From assembly GCF_004798865.1 (NCBI RefSeq), contig NW_025335587.1:248001-312000 (forward strand): a stretch of 64,000 nt of DNA. The letters are read 5' to 3'. The translations under genes were made by a program, and so were the position numbers. The notes beneath the pieces are model-generated. The model saw nothing but the letters and a program-made list of their open reading frames with translations. It ran no database searches and was not told where the DNA came from. The stretch is from Varanus komodoensis. Taxonomy: Eukaryota > Chordata > Lepidosauria > Squamata > Varanidae. Shown one piece after another: positions 32,516 to 45,306 of the stretch (position 1 is its first letter; each line of letters opens with the position of its first letter).

Positions 32516-34639
32516 ATATTTGGAATCTGAGGACTGGCAAAGGCTGCTCTCCCTAGATGTCCTATCAAGCTTACACAGTACAATCGCAATCCAGCACTGA
32601 CCGGTAAACAGAACCAGTCACTTCACCGCAGAGATTAGAACACAGATCCCATCTTCCCATCCCATTCCCAGAAGGAATGTTTTTTGCTGTGCATACCAAG
32701 GCATCACCCAGAGGTTTGGTGGGGTGGTGGGGGAAATGATACATTGCTGTGCACTTAGTTCATCATTCCATGTGCAGATTTCTTGAGCTGAACGTGTGCA
32801 AGCCCACACGCGTATGGATAGATGCATATATATACTTTGCATTACACAAGAACTGCATTGCTGAATATCCTGGATCCTCAAGTCTGATTTCTAAAAGTAA
32901 AAGAAGTGTGGCCCTTGCACAGCTTATCTGAAGTCTTCGTATCTGCCAATGCAAATCCTGTCCCCTTCTGCAGGCATTAGTTTTGATCCCTTTTTAGCCA
33001 TTGTATTTTTCTAAAAACGGTTACTTTAGTGTAGATGCAGGGCCCCCAGTCTAGATTGGGATTCTAGCATAAGGATAGCTGACTTTTAAAATCCAGATTG
33101 GGTATCCTGTGCTTACTCTAGAGCAAAAACTGGGAGGAAAAAAAGATGTAGCTGTTGAGAGATTCATAGTAATCTCTGTTTTGGCCCTGATTAGGAATCC
33201 CAGAGCTAAGCCATTAATCAGCCTGCACCTTAACATTTTTGCAGTGAGTTCTTGTGGCAATTACGAAGTATATTCCTATTCCAAATTGTATTCTTTTAAA
33301 AATCATTTTTAAAGATAAAAATGCTTCACTTTCAGACTTGTCCAGCAATCATACTGTTTGGGACAAAAGGTGTTGTAAATGTAAACAGCAGCCTTAAAGA
33401 AGCACCCTAGTATTTTGGCACCCTCGTTGATGACTGATTGAGTGATTGAAGTCTGAATGCCTTTTTATGTACTGCTTGCTATTTTAACTCTGAGAGCTAC
33501 TCAAGGTTTCTCTGCCAGCTTTTTCCCATCATCTTTGAACAGCAGATGCCCCGTGTAGCATCTGAATTTTGTGGTTTTCCTTGTGGCGAGATGAGCTGCT
33601 CTTGAAGATGCACAAGTCTGAAGCCACACAGACACACAGAAAATCACCAGGTTCAATGCACTGTGGCTTTAGTCAGCTGAGCCAAGAAACACAATGGGCA
33701 GGTTTGCATGATCGTGGAAGGAAAACTAGCTACCATCATGACTTAGTTTTCTTCCTTATGAATGGCAGCGGCAGGCTGCCTAATTAGCGCAATCATCCTT
33801 TCTGGATAAGGGTTGCTGTGACATCTGGACCCAGCAGAGCTGGTTTAACAGACCACCCTGAAACCCTAGAAGAACCCATGGTATATTTTTCCTCTGCAGT
33901 TGTGCAAACCTGAACAATATCTCCCTCTTGTCTGATAACCATTCCTCTAGATAGGTCAATAACCAGTACCCAGTCTGGATCAATCAGCCTCCAAGACTCG
34001 TGCTCTTCCTGCTTAGGTTCCTTACTGGATGTGGACTGGACAGCCCTTCAAACAGAGGACTGGCATCCCTTCCACTGGGGGAAGCCCATTCTAAGTGGTC
34101 CATCTGCTCAGTTACTGCATGACTCATAATCAACGCACAGACGGATTCCTTGGTGCCTGGTGAAGGGAACATCTTTAGCCACCTGGGGTCAGATGGGGCT
34201 ACCCAACTGTCTGCAAACAGTGTGGGGCAGTGGAGCAAGAAGGGCAGGTGTCGCAAAAGCAGTGATTAGTCCAGCAGATGGGAGGCTGTCACTGGAATGT
34301 GATCACATGTCGAGGCTATTATTTACTGAGCATTTCCATTTGCCATGCCTGGAGATGACAGCTTATTAAAGTGTCGTGACAGGGTTGCATGCTTCTAAGT
34401 CCAGAGTCCCCCAGTTAGAGACTGTGGGAGGGACTTGCTTTTGACTTGTAAAAACCATGTAAGCAGCACTAGCCTTGCCCTAATTCTTAACTATTCTAAT
34501 TACCCAAGCAGGATTTGTGCTCCCCCAAAAGATCTTAGAGCATTATTTTTCCTACTTGTATCCATCACTATTGAATTCTGAAGCAATTTTTTAAGGCCAG
34601 TTCTCTTAAACTGATTGGGGTGCAGTGCTGTGACTCTGT
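32516..34639. other. Non-coding sequence, no recognised element
   Basis: AT-rich to mixed composition. Short frames only; no gene or clear interspersed repeat. Confidence 0.55.
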
Positions 34640-34682
34640 ATACAAAAAATGTCCCACAACTCCCATCATTCTTCTGGTTTGC
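34640..34682. mobile_element. hAT-like MITE arm
   Basis: AAAATGTCCCACAACTCCCA followed by TCATTCTTCTGG retains only the CAACTCCCATCA core of the MITE. Confidence 0.35.
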
Positions 34683-35754
34683 ACCCTTAAATATGTAACA
34701 TTTTACTTATATCTAAGCCAACGACAGCCTGAAGGCTAAGAAAAGCATGATGCAAAAGAGCTTATCAACAGAATTTTTAAAGGAATACATTACACGAATG
34801 TTTCCCCAACTCAAACTCCTTCTAGTGACTTAAATCCCAGGAAATGAAAATGCCTTTCTATACAATCTTGTCATCCAAATTTGGTGCAAGTAACCTCCCT
34901 ACACACAGTGATTGTAAAAACAAAACAGAACAAAACAAAAACAAAAAACCCCCGCACCATAAATGTTTAGTTTGTTTTATTTACAGTTCACAAAGTTACC
35001 AAGATTTGCCCACATTTAAGTTTGAATTAGATTGTGTGATTTATTATATAACATTTGAAAGTGATTTATGAATTATATTACTAATATGCATGATTTTAAA
35101 AAAATCTGAGGGGCCTAATTTGATTAGATTCATGGTGGCAAACATGATGTCTTGAAATTTTGTCATGAAATAAGTGCCACTGAACATGTGCAGAATCCCC
35201 CCATCCCCACCCTCACATTTACTATTCAGTAAGCACAAACCAGCTTTCACACATCTGACACTGTGAAGTAGTCTAGATTGGAAGGTAAGGATTCTAGGCA
35301 TGCAAGCTTGCATCCTGGCAGTTTTCCTTTTAGAAATAAATGACATGTACCAAGATCTTGCCCTGGGGAAAAGTGGAGAACAGAGGATCCCTACCTGCCT
35401 GGGAGAAGCCATTACCAGGAATATGAACCAAGTTCCTTTCTGTTATGGACACCAGAGTGGAAAGAGAGAAGAGAGGGCACTGCAGTGCTTACTGCCCTAA
35501 TCCTGCCTTCCTTCCTTTCAACAACAACAACAACGAAGAGCATCACTTTATTAATTGTTTTAGGACAAAATCACCGGGTCCTGCCTACAGGTTTACAATC
35601 TAAACAGAAGAAGAAGAAGAAAATGAAGTGCAGGAAGAACTGGGAGATGGGACAGAATCCTCACATGAAAATGGTTAACCAGAGCAACTGTGCAGTTCCC
35701 TTAAGATGTGCACATTCCTATTGTCAATTGTCCGTCTCCTACAGATTTCTGCAG
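34683..35754. other. Non-coding sequence with A-rich and trinucleotide tracts
   Basis: An A-rich run (34916-34951) may be an old retroposon tail, but no body is recognised beside it. (CAA)n is at 35519-35534 and (AGA)n at 35605-35622. No gene is seen. Confidence 0.55.
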
Positions 35755-35868
35755 TACAGATTCCCAAGAGATGTGTTGGTCTACAGCTCCCATCCTTCTC
35801 CACGAACATGACCAATAACCCTGTTGATTGGGGATGATGGGAGCTGTAATCTAAGTTACCAGGAGAAT
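35755..35868. mobile_element. Palindromic hAT-like MITE, both arms present
   Basis: Left arm GATGTGTTGGTCTACAGCTC then CCATC (35781-35794 is the core). Right arm GATGGGAGCTGTAATCTAAG (core 35836-35848). The cores CTACAGCTCCCATC and GATGGGAGCTGTA are inverted repeats around a 41-base spacer. This is the squamate MITE type whose consensus arms read GACTACAACTCCCATCA. No coding capacity. Confidence 0.65.
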
Positions 35869-38589
35869 GTCAGGCTGGAGAAAGTATCATTAGTACTTGA
35901 GAAGTCCTATTCTGTCGCAGGGCCAGGAAAAGGATGGCCTTACCTGGAAGTAGGTTTTGATAGGTCCTTACTGAGAGTTTAGAGAGCAGCATGCCACTGC
36001 TGGAGCAAAGACCAGGCCTGTATTTATCCCTGGCTTGACAATAACAGAGTTCTCTTAGTGCCTGTCTGTCAAAGTAGCTGATGTAAAACTTCCCTATTTC
36101 CTAACTTGAACAAGACTCTGCAATCGCAACACACTTAGTCTTGGATAACTCACTAGTTCCTTGGTTCATACTCCAGCATTTGAGTTTCAGTTTTCCAGCT
36201 CTGAGTTCTGTGATCTAATGCTAAGTGACTGATCTTAAAGCTGGGCAGAATACTTAGAAACCACCTTAAAAAACAACTGAGAGCAGTGAGTCTGCTAATC
36301 TGCTTCCCTTCCCTTTTGAAAACAATAAGACAATCTCTCTTGCTCCTTCTTGGTTTTCATATAGCAGACCTAATGCTCTTTCTGACCTTCTACCCATCCA
36401 CTTTCTTGAATAATGTCTTCAACACTTAAAACACCACAGCAGGCACATTCCAGTCACTGACCCCTTACACACATAAATATTTGGCTTTAAACTTGTATCT
36501 GAAAAAGTGCTGAGGTGTCCCTTGTCACAATCTTGGCACTGCCTCCCAAAAAAACACCAGCTCCATCTTGGCCTGATGCCTGGCTTCTAACTCTATCTGA
36601 CATACTCCACATACAGAAGCTTCATTTATTCTTCCACGCTCACCTCCACACACTCATCCTCATCCTCCACAGCAAGAACTGTGGCTGCAGAATGGAGCAA
36701 TGTAAAGATCTCAAATATCTAGCAGATGAAATCACAATCAATTCAGCAATACGTTTTCCTCCCTCTCATTCCTCTGTTCCACTGGCTCACCCCTCTTCAA
36801 TTTCATGCACAAATATTGACTTACTTCATATTTCCAACCTTATGACTTTTTCAAGGAAGACCTAACATTAATCTTGAAGGATTTTTGATTGTTATTTAAT
36901 CCTTTTGTTCATTATCATGGTTGTTTTCAGACAGTATTTCTGAACAAATTGTAGGAGCATGATGCCGTGGCAAAAATTCCTGCTAAAGTTGTCTCCATTT
37001 TGCATTTGTGTATCAAGACAGTTATTTTCAGCTTGACATTCATTCATTCATTCATGAATGAGGGTTGAGGGTTGGCTATCAGATATGGGGTGGTAACTTT
37101 AAAAAGAATCCAGAGAACAAAATGTAAATTGCACCGCAGAAACATGTAAATACCGAGCAATTTAGAAGTTGGGATGGATATCCACACATGCATGCATTTG
37201 GTTAATAAAACAACCAGGGATAAATGCATCTAGCTAACCTCTCTAGATTGTGTCCCTATTTTGTCTGTGCTCCTTCCAAGGAATACCTTACTGTACCTGG
37301 CCCTGACCTTTCAATCAGTTCTCCAGTTCCAGCAGCTCTGACTCTTTCCTATAATGTTCACTGAAAGAGTGTGTGAGAGAGATTTTATTCAGGAAGAGAA
37401 AGTTAATTTTCCAAAATGTACACAAAAGTACCCTCCTGATTGTACTTTGAATACCAAACTGAGAAAAGCCCTGTCTGAACTTTCTCCCATGATCCATGCT
37501 TATCTCTTCTCACTACTGCAAGGATTCTTTTAGCCCAGTGTGCAAATATTTCTTGGCCTGTAAATGCTAATTATTCCCACAAAAAAGAATTACTTTGCCA
37601 GGCAAGAATCACTCTGAGACTAGGAGCTGGATAGCTTTGATACTGTGCCTAGGAAGGACAGCACTGCATGAAGGAACGTGATCTGCCCGGGAGGTATATA
37701 AAAATGGCTTCATATTCACATCTGATCCTTTATGTATGAAGTAGCATTCAGATATAAAACTGTTTTGCTTTCACAATATTTTACATCCCTGTTTCCACTT
37801 GCCCTCATCCAAGCTACCTGCTAGCAATGACCAGAGAAGACATGTGGAATCAGACCAAAGGTCTCCCTAGTCCATTATTCTGTTCATATTCTGTTCAACC
37901 AGATGCCCAAGAGAGGCTCACAAACAAGACATAAATGCCACACGCCTTCCTTGCTTAGTTTCCCGGCAACTGATACACAGATGCATGATGCTTCTTAGAC
38001 TGTAAGTTACTACAGCCATCATGATTGGCAGCCATTAGTAACCTCCTCCTCCATGAAATTCCCTTGTAGCAGTGAAATTTAAAGTTTAACTGTATGACAG
38101 AGACAGAGGAAAACATATTGCCATCCACTTTCTCAATACCATGCATAAGTTTATATAGTTCAACCATGTCTTTTGTTACACGTTTTTTTTTCTCAGATTA
38201 AAAAAAAAAATCCCAAAACATCTTTCCTTTTAGGGGACCTACTCTAGTGGCTTGGTCATTTTTCTTTCCTTCTTAAGCATTGTAGAGGGATACCGTGATG
38301 ACTGCAGTTAAGCTGAAAGGGGAAAGGAATTCTGGATGGGGTTGGGCAGTTGCTATTAGGCTCCTTGCTAGTGAAAAAGTCCTGGTGATGCATCCATCCA
38401 TCTCCCTCAGCAGTAGTGTGGCCTTGGAGGGGGAATCAGAGCTCCACTCCCCTTCCCCCTTGTTCTCATAGCCAGGGTGGGAAGTACTCCACACTGGCTT
38501 CCCTCTGTGGTCAGAGACAGGAAAAACAGGGTGTTTTGGTGAGCAGGGAGGAGAGAGGCCAGGAGATATGCTATGCTGAGCTTCTGCCA
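35869..38589. other. Non-coding sequence, no recognised element
   Basis: AT-rich with a short (CATT)n at 37037-37055 that reads into its own inverted repeat. No gene, SINE or LINE is identified in 2.7 kb. Frames such as 36515-36865 (116 codons) resemble nothing known. Confidence 0.55.
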
Positions 38590-38599
38590 GTCTCCTTTC

Positions 38600-39135
38600 C
38601 TCCCTGCTTTGAAATGCCTTCAGTTCTGGGCTCAGTATTACAGGAAGGATATAGCCAGGTTAGAGTCAGTGCAGTGCAGAGCCACAAGAATGGTGGCCGG
38701 ATTGCAGGGAAAGCCGTATAAGGCGAGACTGAAGGAACTGAGTCTTTTCAACCTGGAGAAGAGGAGACTCCAAGGGGATCTGTTGGTTCACAGGTATGTG
38801 AGGGGGTGTGAGGGGTATATGAGGGGGTGTCACACAGATGTGGGTAAAGGCCTGTTTTACCCTGTGGAGAGGGGAGGATGCATTCCAGTGGAGCCAAGCT
38901 CAGGGAACCAAGGTTCAATTTGGATGCCAGGAAGTACTTCCTAACAGGTAGGACCCCAAGGGTGTGGAATGGGCTTCCACAGAAGGTGGTTGAAGCCCCA
39001 TCACTGAGGGTGTTCAAGGATAGGCTGGATATGCACATGGTAGGCATCTCATGAGTGGAGCTGGCTGGAGCTGGGGGTCAGACTAAATGACCTGGGAAAC
39101 TCATTCTGACTCGCTGTGTTTCTCTGTGCTTCTAG
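38600..39135 (+). mobile_element. CR1 LINE 3' end with ORF2 C-terminus
   Basis: Plus-strand translation gives FWAQYYRKDIARLESVQCRA, TRMVAGLQGKPYKARLKELS and LFNLEKRRLQGDLL. This is the CR1 ORF2 C-terminal region (parallel QRRATKLVKGLE, RLRELGLFSLEKRRLRGDL). In another frame it continues with WNGLPQKVVEAPSLRVFKDR. The end has GGGTCAGACTAAATGACCTG, the CR1 terminus. A frame change and a GTGAGGGG-type internal expansion (38800-38835) show decay. Inactive, 5'-truncated. Confidence 0.85.
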
Positions 39136-40149
39136 ATGGATAAAGAAGCAAGTCTAGCGCAAAATATAGAGGAAGAGGTCAGGGAGGGGAAAATTGCCTC
39201 CAGAATTCCTCCCACTTTGCATTGGATGATCAGAAGCCTCCAAGTTCATGGGCTAACACAACCCATGGGATTGCACCATAAAAACTTGGTGATACAGGAC
39301 TTTTCTTTGCAGCAGGCATGTTGATTCTTATTTAGCAAAAGACATCTTTGATCGTTCAGTCTTTAATAATGTTTTCCCAAAGTTTGCTAAAAGAACAAAT
39401 GTCAGGCTAACCAACCTGTAATTTTCTGTCCTAGCAATATATCGAGCACTTTTTAGTCTTCCAATACAGAGGCCACTCTTAAGGACATTCTACATATTTT
39501 TTGCTAAAATAAAGTATCCTAAAAATTGGACAGGTGATTCTAGAATTTAGGCTACCTCAGATTCTATGAATCATTGCAGGCTGGCAAAATGCCTCCAAGA
39601 AACATGGGAGGAAAGGCTAAAAAAGATTCATATTTCTTACAAGACGTCTGTCACCCTGACCGTATGGCACAATATGGGTGAACTTGTTCATATCATGTCA
39701 TTTGCAGAGTGGAATGCTATTTAGACTAGAGGGAGGAATTGTTCTACCCTACTTGAATAACAGCATGGCCTTGTGCCTGTCAGCATCAGAACATTTTTCT
39801 TCTATTGCAACACTGTCCACGAAGTGGGGCAACAAACTGGAGAGCTAAATCATGCAGTAGTTTTCACTATCCTTTACCAGCTCCACATGTTGACGTTCCA
39901 ACAGCTATGGCCACATGTCCGTGAAAAGCAATTGTGGATTATGCCCATTATGGTAGTACTAAGGATGCAGTGGAAAACCTCTTTCAGGTGGACTCAAAGA
40001 TGATCCAGAACTTTTTTTTCTAATAGGATCTGCATTGTTAATTTCTCTTATATAGTCTGACTCATAAAACTGGAAGGAATTTCAGGAGATTCCTTTTTTC
40101 CTTTGTTGATATTAATATTTTTAAATTGCATTTATAAGATGTTAAATTT
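39136..40149. other. Non-coding sequence, no recognised element
   Basis: AT-rich; no gene or clear repeat. Confidence 0.55.
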
Positions 40150-40227
40150 ATTTTAAGCCACCCTGAATTTACTTCTGGTTTTTGTTCTGTTTTGTTCATT
40201 GCTTTGACAAGAAGGATATAAATGCAT
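40150..40227 (+). mobile_element. L2-type 3' tail fragment
   Basis: TTTTAAGCCACCCTGAATTT, then AGAAGGATATAAATGC matches the L2-type end GTAAGCCGCCCTGAG, then GGCGGTATATAAATTT. It is plus oriented, short and eroded. Confidence 0.55.
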
Positions 40228-40424
40228 GCAGGTACCTCAGATACCTATCTCAGGTAAGATAGGTACCTGAGACCCAGACGTTTATGAGTGGTTTAATGAA
40301 GGCATCCAGAGAGGAAAAATATCTCTGCCCGAGAGTGGAATGACCACAGGCATAGGTGGCAAAAAGGAGTGGGAGTCCAGTCTTTTGCCTGTTTTCATTT
40401 CTACTCATGGAACACTGCCTCTCA

Positions 40425-40512
40425 ATGACATACTCAAACTCCCATCATCCTCAGCCAGCATGGCCACTAGTCAGGGATTCTATGAGTTGCGGCCCAATGA
40501 CATCTGGAGAGA
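40425..40512. mobile_element. hAT-like palindromic MITE
   Basis: ACTCAAACTCCCATCATCCT, CAGCCAGCATGGCCACTAGT, CAGGGATTCTATGAGTTGCG and CCAATGACATCTGGAGAG follow the order of the MITE consensus (CTCCCATCA, CAGCATGGCCAATGGTCAGG, AACATCTGGAGGGC). The clearest full-order copy in the window. Confidence 0.75.
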
Positions 40513-41109
40513 CACAGCTTTCGTCTAGAAGTGAGGGGCAAAACACCAAGAATACCTCTTCTGATAGCAACACGTGCTAGCGATGTAGTTGTGGGAGCGC
40601 TCCATTTTGCAGATGCCTTGCGCAAGCTTCCCTCCCCAGGTGAGTGGGCCTTCTCATTCCCAGCGGCATCAGCTGCTGTGGCCCCTCAATCTCTTTCCCA
40701 TCAGTACTACCATTGCTTGCAGGCAGAGAGCCAGTGAACGAGCCCAGGGTGGCCTCTGCTACTCCGCCTCCCCATTGCACGTGCGGCTTTGTCTGGGACA
40801 ATGTGGCTGGGCTCGCAGGACCCAAAAAGCTGCGGTGGCTTTTTTTCTTTAAAACCATTGTCAGTCTCTCCAGTCATTTAAAACCTGTCATGGCATTTCA
40901 GCATGATCCATTTGTTTTTTAGGAACCATGAGAAAAAACCCAGTATCTTCTATAGGTTCTCGTATCATGATGGCTCGTTGTGTCATCTGAGCCCAGCAGG
41001 CACAGCTCGGCATGGCACCAAAGCTCAATCCAAGGAGCAGCATGGCAAAAGCAGCCCATTGCTGCTCTTGCCAAGTGGCCAGTTGGAGAGCACCGTGAGA
41101 GCTGCTGTT
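40513..41109. other. Non-coding sequence, no recognised element
   Basis: GC content rises toward repeat family A. No gene is recognised. Frames overlap on all strands here. Confidence 0.5.
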
Positions 41110-42040
41110 TTCTGTGGCCCTGTTCTGCCCTCCTCCTGCCCTAAAGGTCTTCTCTGGGAGAGGAGAAGGCAGTCAGCTGGTCGGTGCTGGAAAGGAGCTG
41201 CCTGCCCAGCTGGATCACCTGCTGCCCTACCATGCAGCCTCAGAGAAACCCCGTATTTGCACAAGCAGGAGGAGGGAGAATCAGCCACAGCCATGCCAGG
41301 TTGGAGGTTGCCCCACTGATTCTCCTGCCATCCCCCACATGTGCTTTTGTTTGCCCATAGAGGCATTTCTGGCACCCACAAAGTGCCGGGTGGAGGGCAC
41401 CTCTCCGGCAAGCAGGAATGGACAATCAGGAGTGGCACATGCACCAGTTTCCGACCTGCTGCTGCTGTTCTGGTGGGGGGCAGGCTGGGGACGTCTCTCC
41501 GGCACATGAGAGCAAGACAGAAGGATAAGAAAGCGGGTCAGAGGAGTGTACTGCTGCCACCCAGGCTGTGCCACCCAGCCAATTCTCATCTCTCCAGTTC
41601 AGATGCATGGGCAGCTTCCCGAGGCATGTGGCAAACGAGAATCAGCAGAGCAGTGCTGCTCCGTCCCACAGCGCCACTCAGTTGATGCAACCCCCTTTTG
41701 TCTGAGCGTGGATTGAGCAATGCCCTCCTGCTCCCGTGGTCCCCTCTGGAACATGAGGGGAGGGGGTGCCTGATCAATTCCCTCATCCTCTCTGCCATAC
41801 TTCAGGTCATGAGCCCTCTTTGCGCAGCCAAGTGGACTTGACAGCTGTTGGTTTGTGATTGTGGCTGTCAAAACGAGGAGCCTCGTTCCTCTTGAGTGTC
41901 TCCTGGGATACCACCTGGAGGACTGACAGAGAAGGAGATGGCTGGAGGGAGGAGAGTTACCCCCATGGTCCTGAACACCTCTCAGGTACATTGAAGTAAA
42001 GAAACCAAGAGCCTTGGCAACCCTACTTGTGACATGAGAA
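41110..42040 (+). repeat. Unclassified ~0.9-kb repeat family A, copy 1
   Basis: Aligns by eye along its length with 47480-48390 in the same orientation. Shared landmarks: TGCCCTAAAGGTCTTCTCTG (copy 2 TGCCCTAAAGATATTCTCTG); ACAAAGTGCCGGGTGGAGGG (ACAAAGTGGGTGCTGGGTTG); GGGCAGGCTGGGGACGTCTC (GTGCAGGCTGGGGATACCTC); GTCCCCTCTGGAACATGAGG (GTCCCTTTGGAACAGGAAGG); GGAGGGAGGAGAGTTACCCC (GGAGGGAGGAGAGTTACCAA). A CCCAGCTGATTCT-type motif recurs inside (near 41200, 41310, 41570). Frames are Pro/Ala/Ser-rich on both strands, with no domain I recognise. It could be a non-autonomous transposable element or an ancient duplication. Confidence 0.7.
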
Positions 42041-43503
42041 CCCAGCTACTGAAAAGTGGAGGAGCAGGCTCACAATGGCTGTGATGAGAAGCTGAACTGT
42101 AAACCCATGATGCTCATGTCAGTGGGGCCTTACTGGGGTGTGTGACTTCAGTGGGTGCCCAGCCGGCCTGCCCGTGGTGCTGGCCCTGCATGGAAATGTC
42201 CTACCATCCAGTCTTGGAAACAGGTTTAGGACACATGGGCAGCTGGTACATTCAGTAGGTTAGGTACAAGCCTTTTCAGGTTCATTAAACACTATTGATG
42301 AATTACTATGATTTACACAGCCTTTCCTAACCTTTGTATGACTGGATAGAGGATTTTGATGACTGGATAAAGTATTCCATGAGAATTATTTTAACAGTCC
42401 CAGTCCTTAAGAATGCTTGACATGCCAGCAAGTATCTTCAGCCATGATGGAGGGCCAACACATTTGTGCAGTCTTGGGGAGACAGAAGAGGGCTCTTTGA
42501 GAACAGCGTCTTGTTCGCCTAACCTTTGCTCTCTAAATATTTGGGATCACGCAGCATGCACCGGGGGACTGGCTCATTCTGACTGCCTGCCATTTGCCTC
42601 TCCTCTTCAGCTGTCCCTTGTAATTTATCTCTTGGCCAGAGCTGCGGAGAGGCTCCCACACAGCCCCACAGCTCTGGGCAGGGCAGGCAATGCTGCTGAC
42701 ACCCTGTCATGTCCCATCTGTTCAGGCGACTAAACTGATTTGCACCCTGTTAGCCTTGCATTTTATGAACTCCTCCCAGATGATATTCTTGGGAGGCACG
42801 GTCTGCCGCCTCTGGAGGGAAAAAATAGCATACCAAGCAGAAAGTCTTCGGGAAACTGAATGAAAAACAAATATTTTTTCAGGATTGTTCAGCTCCTGTT
42901 CCAGTACAGCTTTTAAACTATCAGTATGGTAGCCAAGGCGAAATCAATGGGCCAAGTTTTGCTCTGACTTTTAGGCAGCTGTCCTTATGTCCTAATGAAC
43001 CTTTGGAAGAGAAGAGGACAAGAAAGGCTTGGCATGCTTTTCATTCTAAATCTGATTTTCTACGCAAATCATAAGAGCAGCCCCATCCAGCAATGTTGAT
43101 CCCTTGACACTCCTGCAAATATAGAGATATAGGCACATGTGATCTCATGCCAAAGCTAACTGATTCCTGTGTATTTTAATTCTATAACCATATGCACAGA
43201 TACTTGCATTTACTTTCAATGTTAATTGAAAGGAAGCTTGCAGAAACTTGCAAGGGCACCTAAATAGTTGGATCTACATTATAGCATGCAGCTCTGAATC
43301 ATTATCTTTTTTGATTAATGGTCAACTGACTGCATACAATGGTTATGACAAAGGTTGTCGCCACCACTGTGAGAGAAAGGAAAGGGGAGAAAACCTTGCT
43401 TCCCACAGTCCTCATGCTGCTACCAGGTGGAAAGCCACATTTCCTGGCTGCCCCCATTAATTCAGTCCTTTAACCTCTGCAACTCACTTCCCAGCTAACT
43501 CGC
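42041..43503. other. Non-coding sequence, no recognised element
   Basis: Mixed composition. 42400-42900 is complex, repeat-free sequence that could be a conserved non-coding element, but this cannot be judged without a second species. No gene is seen. Confidence 0.5.
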
Positions 43504-43850
43504 TCAGTGCCAGCTCCAGCTTTCTGAAGGGCCTTGGGCATGGAACCTCCAATGGACCCCCTCCTTTGGTGAGCCTGCTTTCTCGTCATTGCTGTTACCA
43601 GTACCTCCTCTTTTTCACCACTGCTACTACTTCATTCCTTGACATGCAGAGCCAGGAAGCAAAGCGGCCATGCCATCTCCTGGGCTTCATTCTTACTACT
43701 CCTATTGCTTGGGGCAAAATGAGAGGCAGGTGGACAAGCAGGTTGCAATGGTGGAGAGGAGCAGCAGCTTCAGGGGCTCTTGACAGCACGCCTTTGCTGG
43801 GATTTGAGCCCTCAGCAGGTGCCCAAACATGCCTACCTCTGGTGCTAACC
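43504..43850 (+). repeat. Unclassified repeat family B, copy 2
   Basis: CAGTGCCAGCTCCAGCTTTC, TGAAGGGCCTTGGGCATGGA, ACCTCCAATGGACCCCCTCC, then GGTTGCAATGGTGGAGAGGA, GGGGCTCTTGACAGCACGCC and TTTGCTGGGATTTGAG run in the same order as in 28895-29215. Divergence is high. No domain is recognised in any frame. Confidence 0.5.
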
Positions 43851-45306
43851 CTGAACTCATTCACTGCGCTAGGTAGTGTGGTAAGGCCATTAGGCGTATC
43901 GTGAAAGTTAAGGGATTAGACTGAAGTTAAAATAACAAACTTAATTTTTTGTGAATGTTTGAGAAGGCAGTCATTGTGAGGATATTTCTAGAACAAAAAC
44001 CAGACCCTCTCACACATGTATTCCTGGAACTCAGGGCCATCCAATGAAACTGAATTGTGGGAAATTCTGGACAAAGTACTTTTCACACAAAACATAATTA
44101 AACTATGGAATTCACTACCACAATATGTAGTGCTAGATGCAAACTTATTAATTGCATTTATTTATAATATATGTTACAACAGTGAATAGCTTTCTGAAAT
44201 GGAATGAAAATGTACTTGATTGCTCATTTTGCTGTATTTTATTCTAATATAGAATTTGGACGTTTGTATGCAAAATGGACATTTCTAAGTCTTTGAGTAC
44301 ATACAGAACTTTAGTTTGATTGCCAAAAGAGCAGTCCCAAATCGTGGCTGGGGATTAGGTACATCTATCAAACCCACTTCCAAAGCCTACCTCCTTTTCC
44401 TGTTTTCAAGTATGTTCCACACTGGTTCCCTGTGGATTCCTTTAAAACAACAAGAAGAAATCTGTATGTATTTTTGTGCCTTTTTTCCAAATGGGCACAT
44501 TGTGGACACATGCATCCCATTGCCTAAAGCATGTCTGTGGGCTTTTAGAAGTGTACACAGTGTGTTTTCACATTTTTCAAATGTTGGATGCACTTCTTTT
44601 GGCCAAAAGCTGTGGAAATGCAGAAATGTATGGATTTCAGACTGCAGTTGTGTCCATTTACATTTTTGGTTCCCTGAGATGTAGTTCAAAGAAAGACACA
44701 ATCCTGTGGCCTCGGCATGCTTCCCGGATAGCCAAAGGGAAGGTCAGAGTTCCAGCTCTGGCCTCGGAAACCTGTTCACAGGTGAAAACTGGAATGCCAG
44801 CCTCAGAGCATCCTCCCTCTGTCCTTGCAGCCAGCGTGGCAGTTTCTATGCCAGCCGTGGCTTTAAGATCCAACATCTGCCTGGATGCTGGCATGCAGAG
44901 GCATCCTGGGGGACTGGAGAGGAAGAATGAGGCTGCAGACCATCTCAAGGAGAGGTGCACAATGCTTCATTAAAATTAACGAAGCATTTTGTGGGATGGG
45001 AGGAGCACAGAGATAACCTTCACCTCTCTGCTCCTTCTATCTTGATTGGATTCCTGCAATCCTGCGAGTTCAGGGACTTCTGGGTATCCCCAGTGCTCCA
45101 TGCCCTTAGGACACTAAAAACCAAAACCTTAACAGTCTGTGTTCCTATGTCAGAAACATCCCAGAATATGTTCTCTAATCCCAGCAGGGAAATAACTGCT
45201 GTAGCCTCTTTCCAGTTTGCCTGTGGAACAATACATTTTCTTTACAGGATACCAGTTCTGAAAAGCCTCCCTCCAATCAATCCAGATTAGGAGACAGTCA
45301 CCTGTC
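43851..45306. other. Non-coding sequence, no recognised element
   Basis: Frames of up to 165 codons (44476-44973, plus) are present, but they overlap others and show no known domain. No repeat is recognised. Confidence 0.5.

Noticed and set aside
34916-34951. A-rich run as the poly(A) tail of a processed pseudogene
   Set aside because: No recognisable mRNA-like body lies upstream and no target duplication was found.
37037-37060. CATTCATTCATTCATGAATG as a regulatory palindrome
   Set aside because: It is a short (CATT)n simple repeat meeting its complement; nothing around it suggests function.
41025-41990. Frames up to 160 codons in repeat family A copy 1
   Set aside because: Frames lie on both strands and the counterparts in copy 2 do not keep the same frame or residues, so there is no sign of protein-level conservation.
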